From: Loktanella sp. UBA3435
Lineage (GTDB): Bacteria; Pseudomonadota; Alphaproteobacteria; Rhodobacterales; Rhodobacteraceae
Reading direction: 5' to 3'
DNA: 17,793 nucleotides
NCBI GenBank assembly: GCA_002378665.1
Contig: DFSO01000082.1
Coordinates: 17,897 to 35,689, forward strand
Within the stretch, counting starts at the first letter, position 1, and each line of letters begins with the position of its first letter. Both the position numbers and the translations under genes were made by a program. Below are positions 16,980-17,793 of the stretch, piece by piece. Below the pieces are notes generated by a model, which saw only the letters and a list, made by a program, of their open reading frames with translations, was not told where the DNA came from and searched no databases.

Positions 16980-17672
16980 ATGAAAATGACCGACACCTTT
17001 ATCAAGCCAATGCACCCAGAGGGGCGTAAGTTCGTCGCCATCTTTGCGGCGGTAAGCGTAATTCTGGCGCTGATCTGGGAGCCGCTCGGTTGGCTCGGCC
17101 TTGGGTTAACCGTCTGGTGCTACTACTTTTTCCGCGATCCAAAGCGGGCGACACCAACCCGTGACGGTTTGGTCATTAGCCCCGCCGACGGGATCGTATC
17201 CCTGATCGAAAAGGCAGTCCCGCCAGCAGAGCTTGGCATGTCAGATGCCCCCCTAACCCGTGTCAGCGTATTCATGAGCGTGTTCAATTGCCACGTGAAC
17301 CGCGCGCCAATCGGCGGCACAGTGAAGGCGATTGCCTACCGTCCGGGCAAGTTTTTCAACGCGTCTATGGACAAAGCCAGCTCTGACAACGAGCGCAATA
17401 GCCTGTGCATCGAGATGGAAGATGGCCGCCAGATTGCTGTCGTGCAGATCGCAGGCCTCGTCGCCCGCCGCATCGTGTGCTTCACATCCGAAGGATCCGC
17501 ACTAAAGACAGGCGAACGCTTTGGGCTGATCCGCTTTGGCTCCCGCCTTGACGTGTATTTGCCAGACGGCGTGCACCCAATGGTGAACCTTGGCCAAACG
17601 ATGGTCGCAGGCGAAACTGTTCTGGCTGATTTGACCTCGAAAGAGGACGCGCGGGTTGCGCGGCTAGACTAA
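16980..17672 (+). CDS. psd: Phosphatidylserine decarboxylase proenzyme, archaeal/short type
   Basis: A 230-residue inner-membrane enzyme that converts phosphatidylserine to phosphatidylethanolamine. A hydrophobic segment at about 17-49 (KFVAIFAAVSVILALI and WLGLGLTVWCYYF) anchors it. SPADG (68-72, Asp70) and MSVFNCHVNRAP (99-110, His105) are the catalytic acid/base region. The self-cleavage motif is FGS (187-189): cleavage between Gly188 and Ser189 would give the pyruvoyl alpha chain of about 42 residues. The family's usual LGST is replaced by FGS, as in the short Psd group. I chose ATG 16980, with AAGG 9 bases upstream; a TTG at 16962 and ATG at 16971 are in frame but badly spaced from it. 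It stands divergent from the dehydrogenase gene and ends 25 bases before a terminator. Confidence 0.93.
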   Translation: MKMTDTFIKPMHPEGRKFVAIFAAVSVILALIWEPLGWLGLGLTVWCYYFFRDPKRATPTRDGLVISPADGIVSLIEKAVPPAELGMSDAPLTRVSVFMSVFNCHVNRAPIGGTVKAIAYRPGKFFNASMDKASSDNERNSLCIEMEDGRQIAVVQIAGLVARRIVCFTSEGSALKTGERFGLIRFGSRLDVYLPDGVHPMVNLGQTMVAGETVLADLTSKEDARVARLD

Positions 17673-17697
17673 GCCCTTCGAAAAAAAATGAGTGATC

Positions 17698-17735
17698 TAG
17701 GGCGTAGCGAGAATATCCGCTGCGCCCTATTTCTA
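17698..17735 (+). terminator. Rho-independent terminator after psd
   Basis: TAGGGCGTAGCG (17698-17709) pairs with CGCTGCGCCCTA (17718-17729) in twelve pairs with one G-T wobble, around an 8-base loop. A T-rich run (TTTCTATTTC) follows. It begins 25 bases after the psd stop and should end its transcript. The remaining 58 bases to the window edge hold no supportable feature. Confidence 0.8.
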
Positions 17736-17793
17736 TTTCGCGGATGTAACTGGACCTGTCACGGAATGACGCCGCTCCTTTGATCGCATTTAC

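Noticed and set aside
17730..17793. Start of another gene or of pssA at the right edge
   Set aside because: The minus-strand reading has a 17-codon frame closed by stops at both ends, and no plus-strand start with a ribosome site is visible in the remaining bases.

Overview
The window looks like chromosome from a marine alphaproteobacterium of the Roseobacter group (Rhodobacteraceae). I base this on the GC-rich coding style, the heterotetrameric sarcosine oxidase operon, the hom-glpX-recJ order, the type of tRNA-Glu and the archaeal-type phosphatidylserine decarboxylase. No protein was searched against a database; calls rest on motifs I can read. No transposase, integrase, phage gene or CRISPR array is visible.

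Layout. Positions 1-3864 (minus strand) hold a sarcosine oxidase operon, soxB-soxD-soxA; soxA runs off the left edge and soxG, if present, lies outside. A 480-residue glutamate dehydrogenase (4003-5445, minus) lies upstream and ends in its own hairpin terminator. A 338-base intergenic region with several dyads separates it from three plus-strand genes (5784-8472) joined by 4-base ATGA overlaps: a TadG-like von Willebrand A protein and two TadE-like single-pass proteins. They are AT-richer than the flanks where sampled and have no Tad secretion machinery beside them. Next on the minus strand come a two-helix membrane protein of unknown function, a 3-hydroxyisobutyrate-dehydrogenase-family oxidoreductase and a TetR regulator with a dyad just upstream of its start.

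From 10702 the plus strand carries a small putative lipoprotein, homoserine dehydrogenase (hom), class II fructose-1,6-bisphosphatase (glpX), recJ, tRNA-Glu(TTC) and type II dehydroquinase (aroQ). A second 3-hydroxyisobutyrate-dehydrogenase-family gene converges on aroQ, and divergently from it lies psd, closed by a strong terminator.

How the genes work together. Sarcosine oxidase yields glycine and a one-carbon unit, consistent with use of betaine or sarcosine, and glutamate dehydrogenase links amino nitrogen to 2-oxoglutarate. Hom, glpX, aroQ, recJ and psd are housekeeping functions (threonine/methionine branch, gluconeogenesis or Calvin cycle, shikimate pathway, DNA repair, phosphatidylethanolamine). 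I found no convincing new multi-gene system. The most unusual parts are the isolated TadG/TadE-like trio, three helically phased GGTGCAC repeats upstream of the tRNA, and two mutually exclusive hairpins between the tRNA and aroQ.
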